From Candidatus Sabulitectum sp. (GTDB lineage: Bacteria; Fermentibacterota; Fermentibacteria; Fermentibacterales; JCC-6): 62,894 bases of DNA. Location: positions 1 to 62,894 of the forward strand of contig JAIOSV010000057.1 of NCBI GenBank assembly GCA_021107435.1, read 5' to 3'. Each line of letters opens with the position of its first letter. Position 1 is the first letter of the stretch. Of this stretch, positions 25,513 through 34,983 are shown piece after piece. Below the pieces are notes generated by a model that had not been told where the DNA came from, ran no database searches, and saw only the letters and a list, made by a program, of their open reading frames with translations. The translations under genes were made by a program, and so were the position numbers.

Positions 25513-27665
25513 TCCAGCTCTCTCGCAATCTTAATTATCTCAAAGCTCTCAATGGTATCGCCTGCCTTTATGTCATTGTACTTGTGAAGACCTATACCGC
25601 ATTCGAACCCTGCAGCCATTTCGCGCTTATCATCCTTGTGGTGCTTAAGTGAGGAAATTTCACCCTCCCAGAGTACAATGCCATTTCTCACCAGACGTGC
25701 ACGGGCGTTCCGTTTGATTTTTCCTGCTACAATGTAGCAACCTGCAATAACACCGATCTTCGGAACCTTGAATGTGTCTCTGACTTCCACAGAACCCAGG
25801 AATTCTTCCTTCTCTTCAGGCTTAAGCAGACCGCCAAGAGCCTTTCTCACAGTATCCTCAAGATGGTAGATAACACTGTATGTGCTTATCTCCACACCTT
25901 CTTCAGAAGCTCTTTCACGAGCTCTCTGATCCGGTCTTACTTTAAAGCCGAGAATAACAGCGTTTGAAGCTGCTGCAAGATCCACATCGCTCTCTGTAAT
26001 CCCACCGGCACCACTGAGAATTATATTGACTCCCACTTCTTCGTTCTGCAATTTTGCCAGAGAATCGATTATTGCCTCCGCAGAACCTGAAACATCTGAC
26101 TTTATGATAATGTTGAGAACTCTCTCTTCGGTAGTTGTTGATTCCCAGAAGTCTTCAAGGGAAACCTTTTGTTTGGAATGAAGAAGCTTCTCGCGCGCTA
26201 CCATCTGGCGTCGGAGGGCAACCTTTCTGGCTTCCTGTTCGCTCTCCACCCCGATAAATGAGTCGCCGGCAGATGGAACACCGGGGGAACCGAGAAGCTG
26301 TACAGGATAACCGGGGGGAACCTCAAGGATTGCCGCATCATTCTCGTCGAACAGGGCTCTTGCTCTTCCGGAAAACTGCCCGGCAACAAAACAATCTCCC
26401 TCGTGAAGAGTACCATCCTGAACTAAAATGTTTACAATTGAACCTCTTCTGGAGTCAACTCTGCCTTCAAGTACAGTTCCCCTGGCAAGTCTGTCCGGAA
26501 CAGCGGTCAACTCAAGCATCTCAGCCTGAATCAGGATCATATCCAGAAGCTCATTTACGCCTACTCCGGTCATGGCTGAAACTTCTGCGCACTGGACACT
26601 CCCACTCCATTCTTCAACCAGAACGTCGTTTTTGGAAAGATCCTGCTTGATGAAGTCGGGATTGGCTGTAGAAAGATCCATCTTCGTAATCGCTACTATT
26701 ATGGGAATTCCCGCAGCTCTGGCATGCTCGATTGATTCCTTTGTCTGAGGCATTACCCTGCTGTCCGATGCCACCACCAGCACAACTATGTCAGTTACCA
26801 TCGCGCCTCTGGCTCGCATAGCGGTAAAGGCCGCGTGACCGGGAGTATCTATGAATGTAACCTGCCTGTCATCACCTAAGGTTGCCACATAAGCACCGAT
26901 ATGCTGTGTAATTCCACCGGATTCAGTAGCAATTACATTGGCAGAACGGATTCGGTCAAGAAGAGCTGTTTTCCCATGATCCACATGACCCATTATTGTC
27001 ACCACAGGAGGTCTTTCCTCCTGAGTTGCATTAATATCTGCTACCCTGGCTTCTTCCAGAGCCTCAGCACCATATTCGCTAACCTCCCGGACAGCAAATC
27101 CGAGTTCCTCTGCCACAAGAGTAATTGTGTCAACATCAAGTCTCTGATTTGCAGTGGCCATAACACCCAGCTTCATGCAGGCAGCAATAACTACGTTCAC
27201 CTGCTGTCCCATCTGCTGAGCCAACTCAGCGGGACTGGTAAATTCGGCGACCTTTATGACTTTCTCATCTTCATCTGCAAATGTACGCTGTTCTTCGTGT
27301 CTTTCCTGCTTTTCCTTACGGTATCTAACCTTTTTACTCTTGCGATTTCTGGCACTGCTGGAATCAATTTTGGCGAGAATCTTTTTTACATTCTTCACCG
27401 TTTCAGCGGAAACCACAGTCTTTTTCTTCCGTCGTCTGCGCTTACGCTTTTTTGTAGCACGGGTCTTTGCCTCTGCCTTCTGCTTCTCAAATTGCGCAAC
27501 TACCCGGGCTGTATCTCCTTGGCTCACAGTACTCATATGGCTTTTGGTTTCGATTCTCAGTTCTTCCAGAACCTTGAGCAGTGCTTCGCTGGATATGTTA
27601 AGCTCCCGTGCCAGCTCATACACCCTTCTCTTCTGTACCTTACTTGCTTCCGTCAAGGAAATCAC
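25509..27665 (-). CDS. infB: Translation initiation factor IF-2
   Basis: GTPase of 718 residues that places fMet-tRNA on the 30S subunit. Order: IF2_N helix bundle (1-52), a very basic linker (TKKRKRRRRKKK near 71-82), a second IF2_N-like unit (~136-190), a G domain from ~218, then domains II, III and the fMet-tRNA-binding IV. G motifs are GHVDHGKT (226-233) and DTPGH (273-277). The G4 motif reads TKMD (327-330) where most IF-2 have NKxD; the codon is ACG. The start is a GTG at 27665; a TTG four codons in is an alternative with GGTGA upstream. It follows nusA by 17 bases. Confidence 0.96.
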   Translation of the reverse strand: MISLTEASKVQKRRVYELARELNISSEALLKVLEELRIETKSHMSTVSQGDTARVVAQFEKQKAEAKTRATKKRKRRRRKKKTVVSAETVKNVKKILAKIDSSSARNRKSKKVRYRKEKQERHEEQRTFADEDEKVIKVAEFTSPAELAQQMGQQVNVVIAACMKLGVMATANQRLDVDTITLVAEELGFAVREVSEYGAEALEEARVADINATQEERPPVVTIMGHVDHGKTALLDRIRSANVIATESGGITQHIGAYVATLGDDRQVTFIDTPGHAAFTAMRARGAMVTDIVVLVVASDSRVMPQTKESIEHARAAGIPIIVAITKMDLSTANPDFIKQDLSKNDVLVEEWSGSVQCAEVSAMTGVGVNELLDMILIQAEMLELTAVPDRLARGTVLEGRVDSRRGSIVNILVQDGTLHEGDCFVAGQFSGRARALFDENDAAILEVPPGYPVQLLGSPGVPSAGDSFIGVESEQEARKVALRRQMVAREKLLHSKQKVSLEDFWESTTTEERVLNIIIKSDVSGSAEAIIDSLAKLQNEEVGVNIILSGAGGITESDVDLAAASNAVILGFKVRPDQRARERASEEGVEISTYSVIYHLEDTVRKALGGLLKPEEKEEFLGSVEVRDTFKVPKIGVIAGCYIVAGKIKRNARARLVRNGIVLWEGEISSLKHHKDDKREMAAGFECGIGLHKYNDIKAGDTIESFEIIKIARELE

Positions 27666-27682
27666 CTTCTTCCGCGCCGCGT

Positions 27683-29062
27683 TTATTCTTTGTCCTCAGT
27701 GGCTTCCTCTGCTTCTTTTTCAGACTCAGATGAATTATTCTGCTCAAGTTTTTTGGCTACCTCTACCTGGTGTACTCTCTGATCGACAAGATCAGCAGCT
27801 TCTTTCAATATCTGCTTAAGTTTTACGGGACCAACGCCCTGAACTTCCTTCAATTCTTCCCCGGTTGATTCCAGTATTATCTGCGCTGAATCGTAACCGG
27901 ATCTGCTCAGTCTCTCGGCAAGCTTTTCATTCACGCCGGGCAATTCACTCACATCAACCCTTAGCATGTTCTCCCAGCGATTCTCCTCTTCCCACTGACT
28001 CTGGGTCTTCAGATCAATTCTGCGATCCACAAGCTGTCCGGCAAGTCGCACATTGTGTCCGTTCCTGCCTATTGCCAGAGAAAGTTGATCATCAGGAACA
28101 ACTGCAATCAGAATGTCCTCCATCTCACCCGTTTCCCGGTTGAAAGACTGTTCGGATTCAATGTTCAGCACAGTGGCCGGTGCCAGTGCCTGGGACGCAA
28201 GCACAAAACGATCTCTGGTCCACGGGAGAATATCAATACGCTCACCATTCAGCTCTCTCATTACTGATTGAACCCTGGTTCCCTTCATACCCACAAAGGC
28301 ACCCACAGCGTCAATTCGCATGTCAGTGCTTGAAACGGCAATTTTTGATCTGACGCCAGGCTCACGGGCAATAACCTTAATGTTAACAACGCCCTCCTCT
28401 ATTTCAGGAGCTTCTCTTTCAAAAAGCCTTCTTACAAGTTCGGGGGTTGCTCTGGAAAGAACAAGTTGAGGTTCAAGGCTCTCAGGTCTTTCCACTCTGA
28501 TGAGAACAGGAGTAATGGAATCACCCTGATCATACCTCTCACCTCGAGCTCTCTCATCCGCTGGAACAACTGCCTCAATACTACCCGCAACCTGGACAAG
28601 AATTCTGTTTCTGTAAACCTGCTGAACTCTGCAACGGGGAATGATTGATCCAACCCGATCTTCATAGTCTTTCCAGACCTGATTTCTCTCTGCGGACTTC
28701 ACCAGCAGAAGAAACTCTGACCTGAATTCATTAACAGCTGCCCTTCCAAAATCTGTGATGCTTATTGGTACTGCAACCTGATCGCCCAGCTCGCAGTCCC
28801 TGTCTATTTTTCTTGCCTTTCTCAGATCGATTTCTATGTGAGTTTTTCTCCTCGCGACTTTTTCAACAACGGTCTTCAGGGCTTCCATGCGAATATCACC
28901 GCTACCATGTTCCCAAGTAACCTTGATATCCTGTTCTTCGCCGTATTCCCTCAGAGAAGCCTTTGCAAGACCCGCGTGAAGACTTCTGAGAAGAATCTCT
29001 CTATTCACCCCTTTTTCCCTCACCAGGCTGGCGAGGGCATCTATTCTCTCAAAATCCGCCAA
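27683..29062 (-). CDS. nusA: Transcription termination/antitermination factor NusA
   Basis: RNA polymerase-binding factor of 459 residues. It has an N-terminal RNAP-binding domain, S1 domain (KVGSIIPR-type YRNRILVQV), two KH domains (AVGAFVGMKGTRVQSVMREL; SLAIGRNGHNVRLAGQLV) and a C-terminal helix-hairpin-helix repeat (SELPGVNEKLAERLSRSGY). An acidic tail ends the protein. The start is TTG 29062 with AGGAGG six bases upstream. The open frame extends to 29134 but that part lies inside rimP. It overlaps rimP by 14 bases. Confidence 0.95.
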   Translation of the reverse strand: MADFERIDALASLVREKGVNREILLRSLHAGLAKASLREYGEEQDIKVTWEHGSGDIRMEALKTVVEKVARRKTHIEIDLRKARKIDRDCELGDQVAVPISITDFGRAAVNEFRSEFLLLVKSAERNQVWKDYEDRVGSIIPRCRVQQVYRNRILVQVAGSIEAVVPADERARGERYDQGDSITPVLIRVERPESLEPQLVLSRATPELVRRLFEREAPEIEEGVVNIKVIAREPGVRSKIAVSSTDMRIDAVGAFVGMKGTRVQSVMRELNGERIDILPWTRDRFVLASQALAPATVLNIESEQSFNRETGEMEDILIAVVPDDQLSLAIGRNGHNVRLAGQLVDRRIDLKTQSQWEEENRWENMLRVDVSELPGVNEKLAERLSRSGYDSAQIILESTGEELKEVQGVGPVKLKQILKEAADLVDQRVHQVEVAKKLEQNNSSESEKEAEEATEDKE

Positions 29063-29495
29063 TTGATCCCTCCTCTTGAATTGCTTCACGAGCGGTAAGT
29101 ACACTACCCGGATCAGTAACTCTACCATCTTCAAATGTCAAAATTCCTTCTTCATAGTTCATGAGAGTACTCACAAACTCTTCGAACTCTGTTTTTATTT
29201 CAAGTTTTCTTCCCACACAGCGAATCCAGTCGTTCTCAGTGGACAGCTGTCTGCCAATGCCCGGGGAACTGACCTCAAGTGTATAGGCTCCTCCGATTAA
29301 ATCAAGGGTCTCAATGGCGTTGGCGATGGCTCTTGAAACTGTGGCACATTCATCAAGGCTCACTCTGCCGACTTTATCCAGAAGAACACGAAGAACCCTT
29401 CTTCTTCCAGCCTGAAACAGGTTTGTATCAATGAGAAGAAGATCATACTCTGCCACTATTTCCTCAACATGTTCCAGTACATCATCATGAGCCAA
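29049..29495 (-). CDS. rimP: Ribosome maturation factor RimP
   Basis: 30S maturation factor of 148 residues. Family pattern: IVAEYDLLLIDTNLFQAGRR, LRVLLDKVGRVSLDECATVSRAI and YTLEVSSPGIGRQL (the conserved EVSSPG). The start is TTG 29495 with GGAGG six bases away; the ATG at 29561 would run through the terminator hairpin. It heads the rimP-nusA-infB-rbfA-truB-ribF-rpsO-pnp operon. Confidence 0.93.
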   Translation of the reverse strand: MAHDDVLEHVEEIVAEYDLLLIDTNLFQAGRRRVLRVLLDKVGRVSLDECATVSRAIANAIETLDLIGGAYTLEVSSPGIGRQLSTENDWIRCVGRKLEIKTEFEEFVSTLMNYEEGILTFEDGRVTDPGSVLTAREAIQEEGSIGGF

Positions 29496-29542
29496 ACGTA
29501 AACCTCCATAAATGCTGACGCAAAGCCAGCAGTATAGCAAAA

Positions 29543-29561
29543 ATGGGCGCAACGCGCCCAT
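29543..29561 (-). terminator. Intrinsic terminator after the polysaccharide operon
   Basis: Read on the minus strand, ATGGGCGC and GCGCCCAT form a perfect eight-pair stem with a three-base loop, followed at once by TTTTTGC (29543-29539 carry the T tract). It lies 70 bases past the stop of the O-antigen ligase gene and just ahead of rimP. Confidence 0.88.
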
Positions 29562-29630
29562 GCCAAATACAGCATAAGTACTGCTAATCTATTGTATAAC
29601 CGAAATTACATCAAGGCCCGAAAGTTTATC

Positions 29631-32498
29631 CTAATCAATAGCTCTTACAGCTCCACTTACAAGATCATCCCTGAGCAACCCCACTGTGGCGGGACAATTG
29701 TAATTTGTCTGGATGCCGATTCTCTCAATCTCATCGGCAAGAACCCCGGATACAATACTCTGCCATGAATCAGGCTCAAGTTCCCGCAGCGTGTCTCTGC
29801 AATAGAATATACGATCAAGCAGGTACTGGTTCTGCTCCGGTGCGAAGATATTGTAATCCCACCAGTAAGAAGTCACCAGAAGAAAAGTCATGCTCAGTTC
29901 CATCTTATACCATTTACTGTTTAAGGAATCAGAGGCCATTCTGTAGTGAAGACTGTCGGATACAAGAGCTGGAAGGCTGCCTGCAAGCCAGGGAGTTTCA
30001 AGACCTTCTCTCATTGCTGTTCTGCTTCCTCCAAGCGCTGTTCTAACAGCTCTTACCTGCTCAGTAAGTTCTGGTTCAACGGATGCATAAAATCGTCCAC
30101 TGTACATAAGAGTGTTTACAGCATCAAGATTCCTGTCAATCACTATCTGATAAAGAAATGTTTCCAGCACCTGATCATACAAGCCCGGATTCCAGTCTGA
30201 TCTGAACAGCAGCTGAGCAGGATATCTATAGAAATTTGCATCCCGCGGTAATACTGTGGGAAAAGCCATGCCTGAAAAGGCGAGAGAAACTGACATCTTC
30301 CTGAGGTTCAGAGCAGCCTCTTCATTGCTCATTCGAAAGATTCCTTCATTCTCCCAGAGGGCTAATGGGGAGTTCTCTTCTATATTCTGAATTCCTTGAC
30401 AAAGCATTACACGGTGTTCAACAGGGAGCACTTCTTCTATCAGTGCGATAAATCTATCTTTCAGGGCTGTTCCGCTTTCAGGTTGGGCGGAAAGAAGAAA
30501 CCAGGCATTAGTCATGACGGCATGGTAGTTTTTATCCAGTTTTTCCCCGTCAGCATCAATGTCAAATTCCGCCAGTGTGTGATGAAAGTAGAGAATCGCG
30601 CCATCCAGGGAATTCGGGTGAATGGCCAGGAGAGAAGAAACCTGATTAAAATAGTCTCCCCGCCTGTGAGCATGAATCCTGTACGCTTTATACAGTTCCT
30701 CCATGGACTCATCCAGCAATCCAAGATTGGAGTAACCCAGAGCAAGGTTGTTGTGAACCTCAGCATAGTTTGGAGCCATGGTTACAAGACTGTCATAAGC
30801 TGCCATTCCCGTGAGCAGTTCCTCCCTCAATTCCTGCTGGGTATACTGAGTGGATAATCCTGTTGTTTCCAGAGCGGAACGCATTGCTGGAACAGGTGGA
30901 TTCATAATCATATAGCGTGTAAGATGGGCACTGCCCAGAGCGTACCATCCCCCAAGATCCTGTGGATAAATTTCTGTTGCCCGTTTCGAATAGGTTACCG
31001 CGCTGTCCGCAAAAACTGATGCGTTCTGCCATTGAACCAGTGCAGCGTTAAGAACTGCTCCGTTCCTGGAATTCGCCCACTGGGCTGCCGCAGAATAAGC
31101 ATTGTTCATGGCCATCTCTGTTCTGGCGATGAAAATGTCCTTGCCTTTAAAAACCAGTTCTGAAGACCGGGACATAGGCAGATAGTGAATAAAAAATCCT
31201 GACCCTAGAATGATACTCACCAGAGCCAGAGATACGGCACCAATACGGCTTCTTCTGCCGGGTGAAACGGATTTGCTTTCTCCAGAAAGAAAAATCATGG
31301 CAAGAGTCGCGAACATCCAGGCTGTGGGCGGCCATCTCAAATGCACCGAGACCACAGCTTCTGCCAGCATCGCGGCCATTCCGGCAAAAGCACCTGCTCT
31401 GAGCAAGTCTGCTTTTTTCAATCGGCCAATCACTCCCCATACAGCGATACCCCACAGGATGAGTCCCAGTATGCCGATATCCACAAGGATTTCAAGATAC
31501 TCGCAGTGAGCATGCAGGGTGTTGTGGCTCACACCCAGAATGCTGTAATACGGGCTCCTGTATTCAGGAAATAGTATCTGAAAAGATCCCGGTCCGTGAC
31601 CGACAAGAGGGCTATTGGTGAAAAGCCTGAACGCTCCGGACCAGATTATCTTCCTGACCTGAAGAGTACCCTGATCCTCCGCTGTTGGATCCAGCTCAGA
31701 AAGCCTGGAAGCCATGGGAAGAGCAACGGCAGCAACGACAGCAAGGAAAAGAAGAACAAAGGGGACAAGCTTTTTTACTGGATGAGTACTGTTCTTGAAA
31801 AACCATACAAGAAGAACCGCACATCCTGCCGCGACACCGATAACGCTTCCTCTGGTGCCACTTGCAACAACAGTGGTTGTGGCTAAAGCAACAAACAACA
31901 GAGCTAGAACAGATCTAGTGGCAGGAGAAAACTTCTTTAATGAAAAGAGAGATGCAATGCCCAGAGGAATAACTGCTGACGCAAAACCGCCAAGGAGGTT
32001 GGGGTTACCCAGACTTCCTGTGCTTCTGCCGCTTCTGGTAAGAGCAGCATCCCAGGAAAACGTGTTGATGCCCTGCCACTGCATTATGGCATAGATAAAC
32101 ATAAGAGAAACCGATACCAGCATAATCGATGTAAAGAGCCTGATGCTGGATTCTTCAATGAATAACAGTGATGAAACCGTAAGAGCGGTAAGAGAAAGAA
32201 GCATGAGAACAGTAAAAGGTCCATTGGGTGAACCGATTCCCGCAAAATGCATTATCACCATAAAAAATAATATGGAACTCACTGCGCCAAGAGATACCGC
32301 AGGAATCCGTTGCTTGAAACATGGCTTCCCAAGAAAAAGCAGCACAGCTGCTATCATGGAAGCAATGCTTCCCCCGGCTACATAAAACATCTCCTTGATA
32401 AGGATGCTGTTTCTGCTGTTGGTAAGAATTCCAAATACAACGCCAAGCATTACAGCAATCAGCAGCACCGTGTACAGTGTAGAAGGTTTTGTTCTCAT
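29631..32498 (-). CDS. O-antigen ligase/polymerase-like protein with TPR C-terminal domain
   Basis: Inner-membrane protein of 955 residues. About twelve hydrophobic helices fill residues 1-430. The Wzy_C/ligase signature lies between helices (SPLVGHGPGSFQILFPEYR, then HAHCEYLEILVDIGILGLIL), with the arginine and histidine thought to be catalytic in this superfamily. The last ~500 residues are soluble, with TPR-like units (YAEVHNNLALGYSNLGLLDES). Family members transfer or polymerise undecaprenyl-linked glycans. It closes the 14-gene envelope operon and starts on the last base of the WecA-like gene's stop region. Its paralog is at 487-3147. Confidence 0.88.
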   Translation of the reverse strand: MRTKPSTLYTVLLIAVMLGVVFGILTNSRNSILIKEMFYVAGGSIASMIAAVLLFLGKPCFKQRIPAVSLGAVSSILFFMVIMHFAGIGSPNGPFTVLMLLSLTALTVSSLLFIEESSIRLFTSIMLVSVSLMFIYAIMQWQGINTFSWDAALTRSGRSTGSLGNPNLLGGFASAVIPLGIASLFSLKKFSPATRSVLALLFVALATTTVVASGTRGSVIGVAAGCAVLLVWFFKNSTHPVKKLVPFVLLFLAVVAAVALPMASRLSELDPTAEDQGTLQVRKIIWSGAFRLFTNSPLVGHGPGSFQILFPEYRSPYYSILGVSHNTLHAHCEYLEILVDIGILGLILWGIAVWGVIGRLKKADLLRAGAFAGMAAMLAEAVVSVHLRWPPTAWMFATLAMIFLSGESKSVSPGRRSRIGAVSLALVSIILGSGFFIHYLPMSRSSELVFKGKDIFIARTEMAMNNAYSAAAQWANSRNGAVLNAALVQWQNASVFADSAVTYSKRATEIYPQDLGGWYALGSAHLTRYMIMNPPVPAMRSALETTGLSTQYTQQELREELLTGMAAYDSLVTMAPNYAEVHNNLALGYSNLGLLDESMEELYKAYRIHAHRRGDYFNQVSSLLAIHPNSLDGAILYFHHTLAEFDIDADGEKLDKNYHAVMTNAWFLLSAQPESGTALKDRFIALIEEVLPVEHRVMLCQGIQNIEENSPLALWENEGIFRMSNEEAALNLRKMSVSLAFSGMAFPTVLPRDANFYRYPAQLLFRSDWNPGLYDQVLETFLYQIVIDRNLDAVNTLMYSGRFYASVEPELTEQVRAVRTALGGSRTAMREGLETPWLAGSLPALVSDSLHYRMASDSLNSKWYKMELSMTFLLVTSYWWDYNIFAPEQNQYLLDRIFYCRDTLRELEPDSWQSIVSGVLADEIERIGIQTNYNCPATVGLLRDDLVSGAVRAID

Positions 32499-33562
32499 TA
32501 ACCGTTACCTTTCTCTCCGTGGGCAACGAATATTGTGAAGACACTGATCACTCCAATGGCATTTATGAAGGCAAGAATTGCCTGGTAGGGCCTCAGGGTG
32601 GGAAGAAGAAGGGCCATTGTTCCCAGTATTACAGAAAATATGTACAGCATTATTACAGTGGTTCTTCTGGAATAGCCCATTCGCATAAGTCTGTGAGCCA
32701 GATGATTCCTGTCGCCCTGAAAAAGAGGAGCACCACGACTCTTCCTGTAAATAAGAACCATAACCGTATCCACGATTGGTACAGCGAGAATTAAAAGAGG
32801 AGACAATACAGCAAGATACGGAATTGACCCCCTTGGAGTGTAAACCCCCAGAACCGCGATGATGCCCAGCATAAAGCCCAGAAAATTGGAACCGCAATCA
32901 CCCATAAAGGTTGAAGCCGGGGGGAAATTGAAAAAGAGAAATCCCAGAGACGCACCGGCCAGAGCAACACTGATGAATGCAATGGCTGGATTGCCATGCA
33001 TGAAATTCAACGCGGTAAAAAAGATTGCTGCTATCGCTGACACACCGGCCGTAACGCCGTCCGCATGATCCAGAAGGTTTATCGAATTGGTTATTCCAAG
33101 AAGCCAGATCAAAGTAACAGGCGCAGTCAGCCAGGCAACATGGCTTCCCTCCAGGAAAAGTCGCACCTGCGCACCATTCACAACAAATAAAGTGCCCACA
33201 ACTATGGCCACAATGGAATGAAGAAAGAGCTTCATCCGCGGCGAAAGCTCAAACTTGTCGTCAAGAAATCCTGTAAGTGCCATAAGAAAGCCGGACACCA
33301 GCATAAAAATACAGATGGATCGCCAGGAGAGTGGAGTATCAACAATACTCTCACCGGGGAGTACTGGAAAAATCAGCATCCCCGCCACAATAGCGGCGGC
33401 GAATCCCAGAAAAATAGCAACACCTCCCATGACTGGTATGCCAACATTTTCCGTCTGCTTCCTGCCGTCAACAAAGCCCCATTTACCAGCCAGGCGACTC
33501 ATGAGAGGAGTCAGTATTAGAGAAACAACAAGAGCAATAACCATTGAGGTGAGAAGGATCAT
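32498..33562 (-). CDS. WecA/MraY-type polyprenyl-phosphate glycosyl-1-phosphate transferase
   Basis: Inner-membrane enzyme of 354 residues that would transfer a HexNAc-1-phosphate from UDP-sugar to undecaprenyl phosphate, starting a glycan. About ten membrane helices are visible. Catalytic loops are DDKFELSPRMK near residue 105, INLLDHADGVTAGV near residue 165 (usual NLxDGxDGL, here DHADG) and MGDCGSNFLGF near residue 220. The His-rich RNHLAHRL loop also fits. Its ATG overlaps the ABC ATPase stop. The operon therefore contains two unrelated initiating transferases, this one and the one at 36889. Confidence 0.9.
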   Translation of the reverse strand: MILLTSMVIALVVSLILTPLMSRLAGKWGFVDGRKQTENVGIPVMGGVAIFLGFAAAIVAGMLIFPVLPGESIVDTPLSWRSICIFMLVSGFLMALTGFLDDKFELSPRMKLFLHSIVAIVVGTLFVVNGAQVRLFLEGSHVAWLTAPVTLIWLLGITNSINLLDHADGVTAGVSAIAAIFFTALNFMHGNPAIAFISVALAGASLGFLFFNFPPASTFMGDCGSNFLGFMLGIIAVLGVYTPRGSIPYLAVLSPLLILAVPIVDTVMVLIYRKSRGAPLFQGDRNHLAHRLMRMGYSRRTTVIMLYIFSVILGTMALLLPTLRPYQAILAFINAIGVISVFTIFVAHGEKGNG

Positions 33563-34608
33563 ATTTTACGCTCAACCCCGTCAAGAGCAAAAAGGTGAGT
33601 TTTACTCATGTCAATATCGAAACTCAACTCATTCCCCGGGCGGATATCAAGATCCGGTCTGCATCTGGCTGTTATCTGCTCATCACTTCCCGTGATCCCG
33701 ATAACCACTTTTTCATTGCCCAGCGTCTCCACAACCTCAACAGAACAAGTGAACTGTCCCTGCTCCCGCACAAGAATGTCTTCAGGTCTGACTCCCAGTG
33801 TATACATTCCGTCAGCCACTCCTGTAGTCTCAAGCCGACCATTGACTGATAGAATTTCTCCTTCTGATATCTCCGTCTTGAAAAAATTCATGGCAGGGCT
33901 TCCGATAAAGCCTGCAACAAATTTGTTACACGGATTGTTGTAAACCTCCAGAGGTTGAGCCACCTGCTGGATGAAGCCGTTCTTCAGCACAACAATTCTG
34001 TCACCAAGTGTCATAGCTTCAGCCTGATCGTGAGTCACATAAATCATCGTTGCTCCCAGCTTTGAATGAAGCCTGGCCAACTCGTTTCTCATCTGAACTC
34101 TCAGCTTCGCATCGAGGTTCGAAAGCGGTTCATCAAAAAGGAAAACTTTGGGATGACGAACAATCGCCCGCCCAAGGGCCACTCGCTGCCTTTGCCCACC
34201 GGAAAGTTCTTTGGGCTTTCGCTCCAGATATTCTGAAATCCCCAGAATATCAGCGGTTTCTGTAACCAGACGCTTTATTTCTTCTTTAGACAGCTTACGC
34301 ATTTTCAGAGAAAAGGCCATGTTATCAAACACGGTCATGTGAGGATACAGAGCATAGTTCTGAAAAACCATTGCGATATCGCGCTTTGACGGTGCTTCAT
34401 CGGTAATATCGGTATCGTTGATGAAAACCCTTCCGGAAGTTGACTCTTCAAGACCGGCCAGCACCCTAAGAGTGGTTGATTTGCCGCAACCGCTTGGCCC
34501 TACAAGAACAACAAGTTCTCCGTCTTCAACATCAAGAGAAAAATCTGTAAGTGCTCTGGAATCCGTACCGTAGACTTTACTAACGGCCTCAAATCTTACT
34601 GCGGCCAA
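33559..34608 (-). CDS. MalK/UgpC-type sugar ABC transporter ATPase
   Basis: ATP-binding subunit of 349 residues for a carbohydrate ABC importer. Walker A GPSGCGKST (near 38-46), Q-loop MVFQNYALYPHM, signature LSGGQRQR, Walker B VFLFDEPLSNLDA and the switch His in YVTHDQAEAM are all present. The C-terminal ~110 residues are a TOBE/MOP regulatory domain (LGVRPEDI). No permease or binding protein is adjacent. Such ATPases can serve several importers encoded elsewhere. It overlaps the WecA-like gene and follows the CBM48-like gene by 18 bases, so it is cotranscribed with envelope genes. Confidence 0.92.
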   Translation of the reverse strand: MAAVRFEAVSKVYGTDSRALTDFSLDVEDGELVVLVGPSGCGKSTTLRVLAGLEESTSGRVFINDTDITDEAPSKRDIAMVFQNYALYPHMTVFDNMAFSLKMRKLSKEEIKRLVTETADILGISEYLERKPKELSGGQRQRVALGRAIVRHPKVFLFDEPLSNLDAKLRVQMRNELARLHSKLGATMIYVTHDQAEAMTLGDRIVVLKNGFIQQVAQPLEVYNNPCNKFVAGFIGSPAMNFFKTEISEGEILSVNGRLETTGVADGMYTLGVRPEDILVREQGQFTCSVEVVETLGNEKVVIGITGSDEQITARCRPDLDIRPGNELSFDIDMSKTHLFALDGVERKI

Positions 34609-34626
34609 CCTGTTCCCCCTCTCGTC

Positions 34627-34983
34627 TCAGTCAATCAGAAGAACCGAAACCTCATGATTTAAAAACATGGCTCGTTCCGGATTCACAGGATCCGGAAAAT
34701 ATTGTGAACCATTCACAAGAAAAGCATACCTGTACCTTCCCCTGTCCAGATCATCCGGAGGAGATGCTGTCCAGATGCCATCATCATTCTCCATGATGCC
34801 GCATGAAGGATCCACCATACCGGTAGCGCCTGTAACACCCCCCCAGCTGTTCCAGTCTCCAATCAGCTGAACCTTGCCCGCAGCAGGATGGTGAAACACA
34901 AGCCGGTCAGTATCAACCCTCTCAGCCGGTACGAAGACGGCACAGGAAAAGAGCAGTAAAGATAATGCAATCAGTCTATCCAT
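34627..34983 (-). CDS. Secreted CBM48/isoamylase-N-like domain protein
   Basis: Exported protein of 118 residues. After a signal peptide (LIALSLLLFSCAVFVPA) comes a single early-set carbohydrate-binding domain of the AMPK/glycogen-binding kind: VQLIGDWNSWGG, DGIWTASPP, GRYRYAFLVNG and FPDPVNPERA. A cysteine at the end of the signal core could allow lipid attachment. It probably binds alpha-glucan or another glycan in the envelope. The start is ATG 34983 with GGAGGT upstream, overlapping the previous gene by 13 bases. Confidence 0.8.
   Translation of the reverse strand: MDRLIALSLLLFSCAVFVPAERVDTDRLVFHHPAAGKVQLIGDWNSWGGVTGATGMVDPSCGIMENDDGIWTASPPDDLDRGRYRYAFLVNGSQYFPDPVNPERAMFLNHEVSVLLID

Noticed and set aside
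26901-27819. Long plus-strand ORFs of 293 and 187 codons
   Set aside because: They are antisense shadows of infB; the minus-strand frame is unmistakable IF-2.
33559-34608. MalK-like ATPase as the target or partner of the TrmB-type regulator at 8707
   Set aside because: They are 24 kb apart, and no copy of the palindromes was seen near the ATPase.
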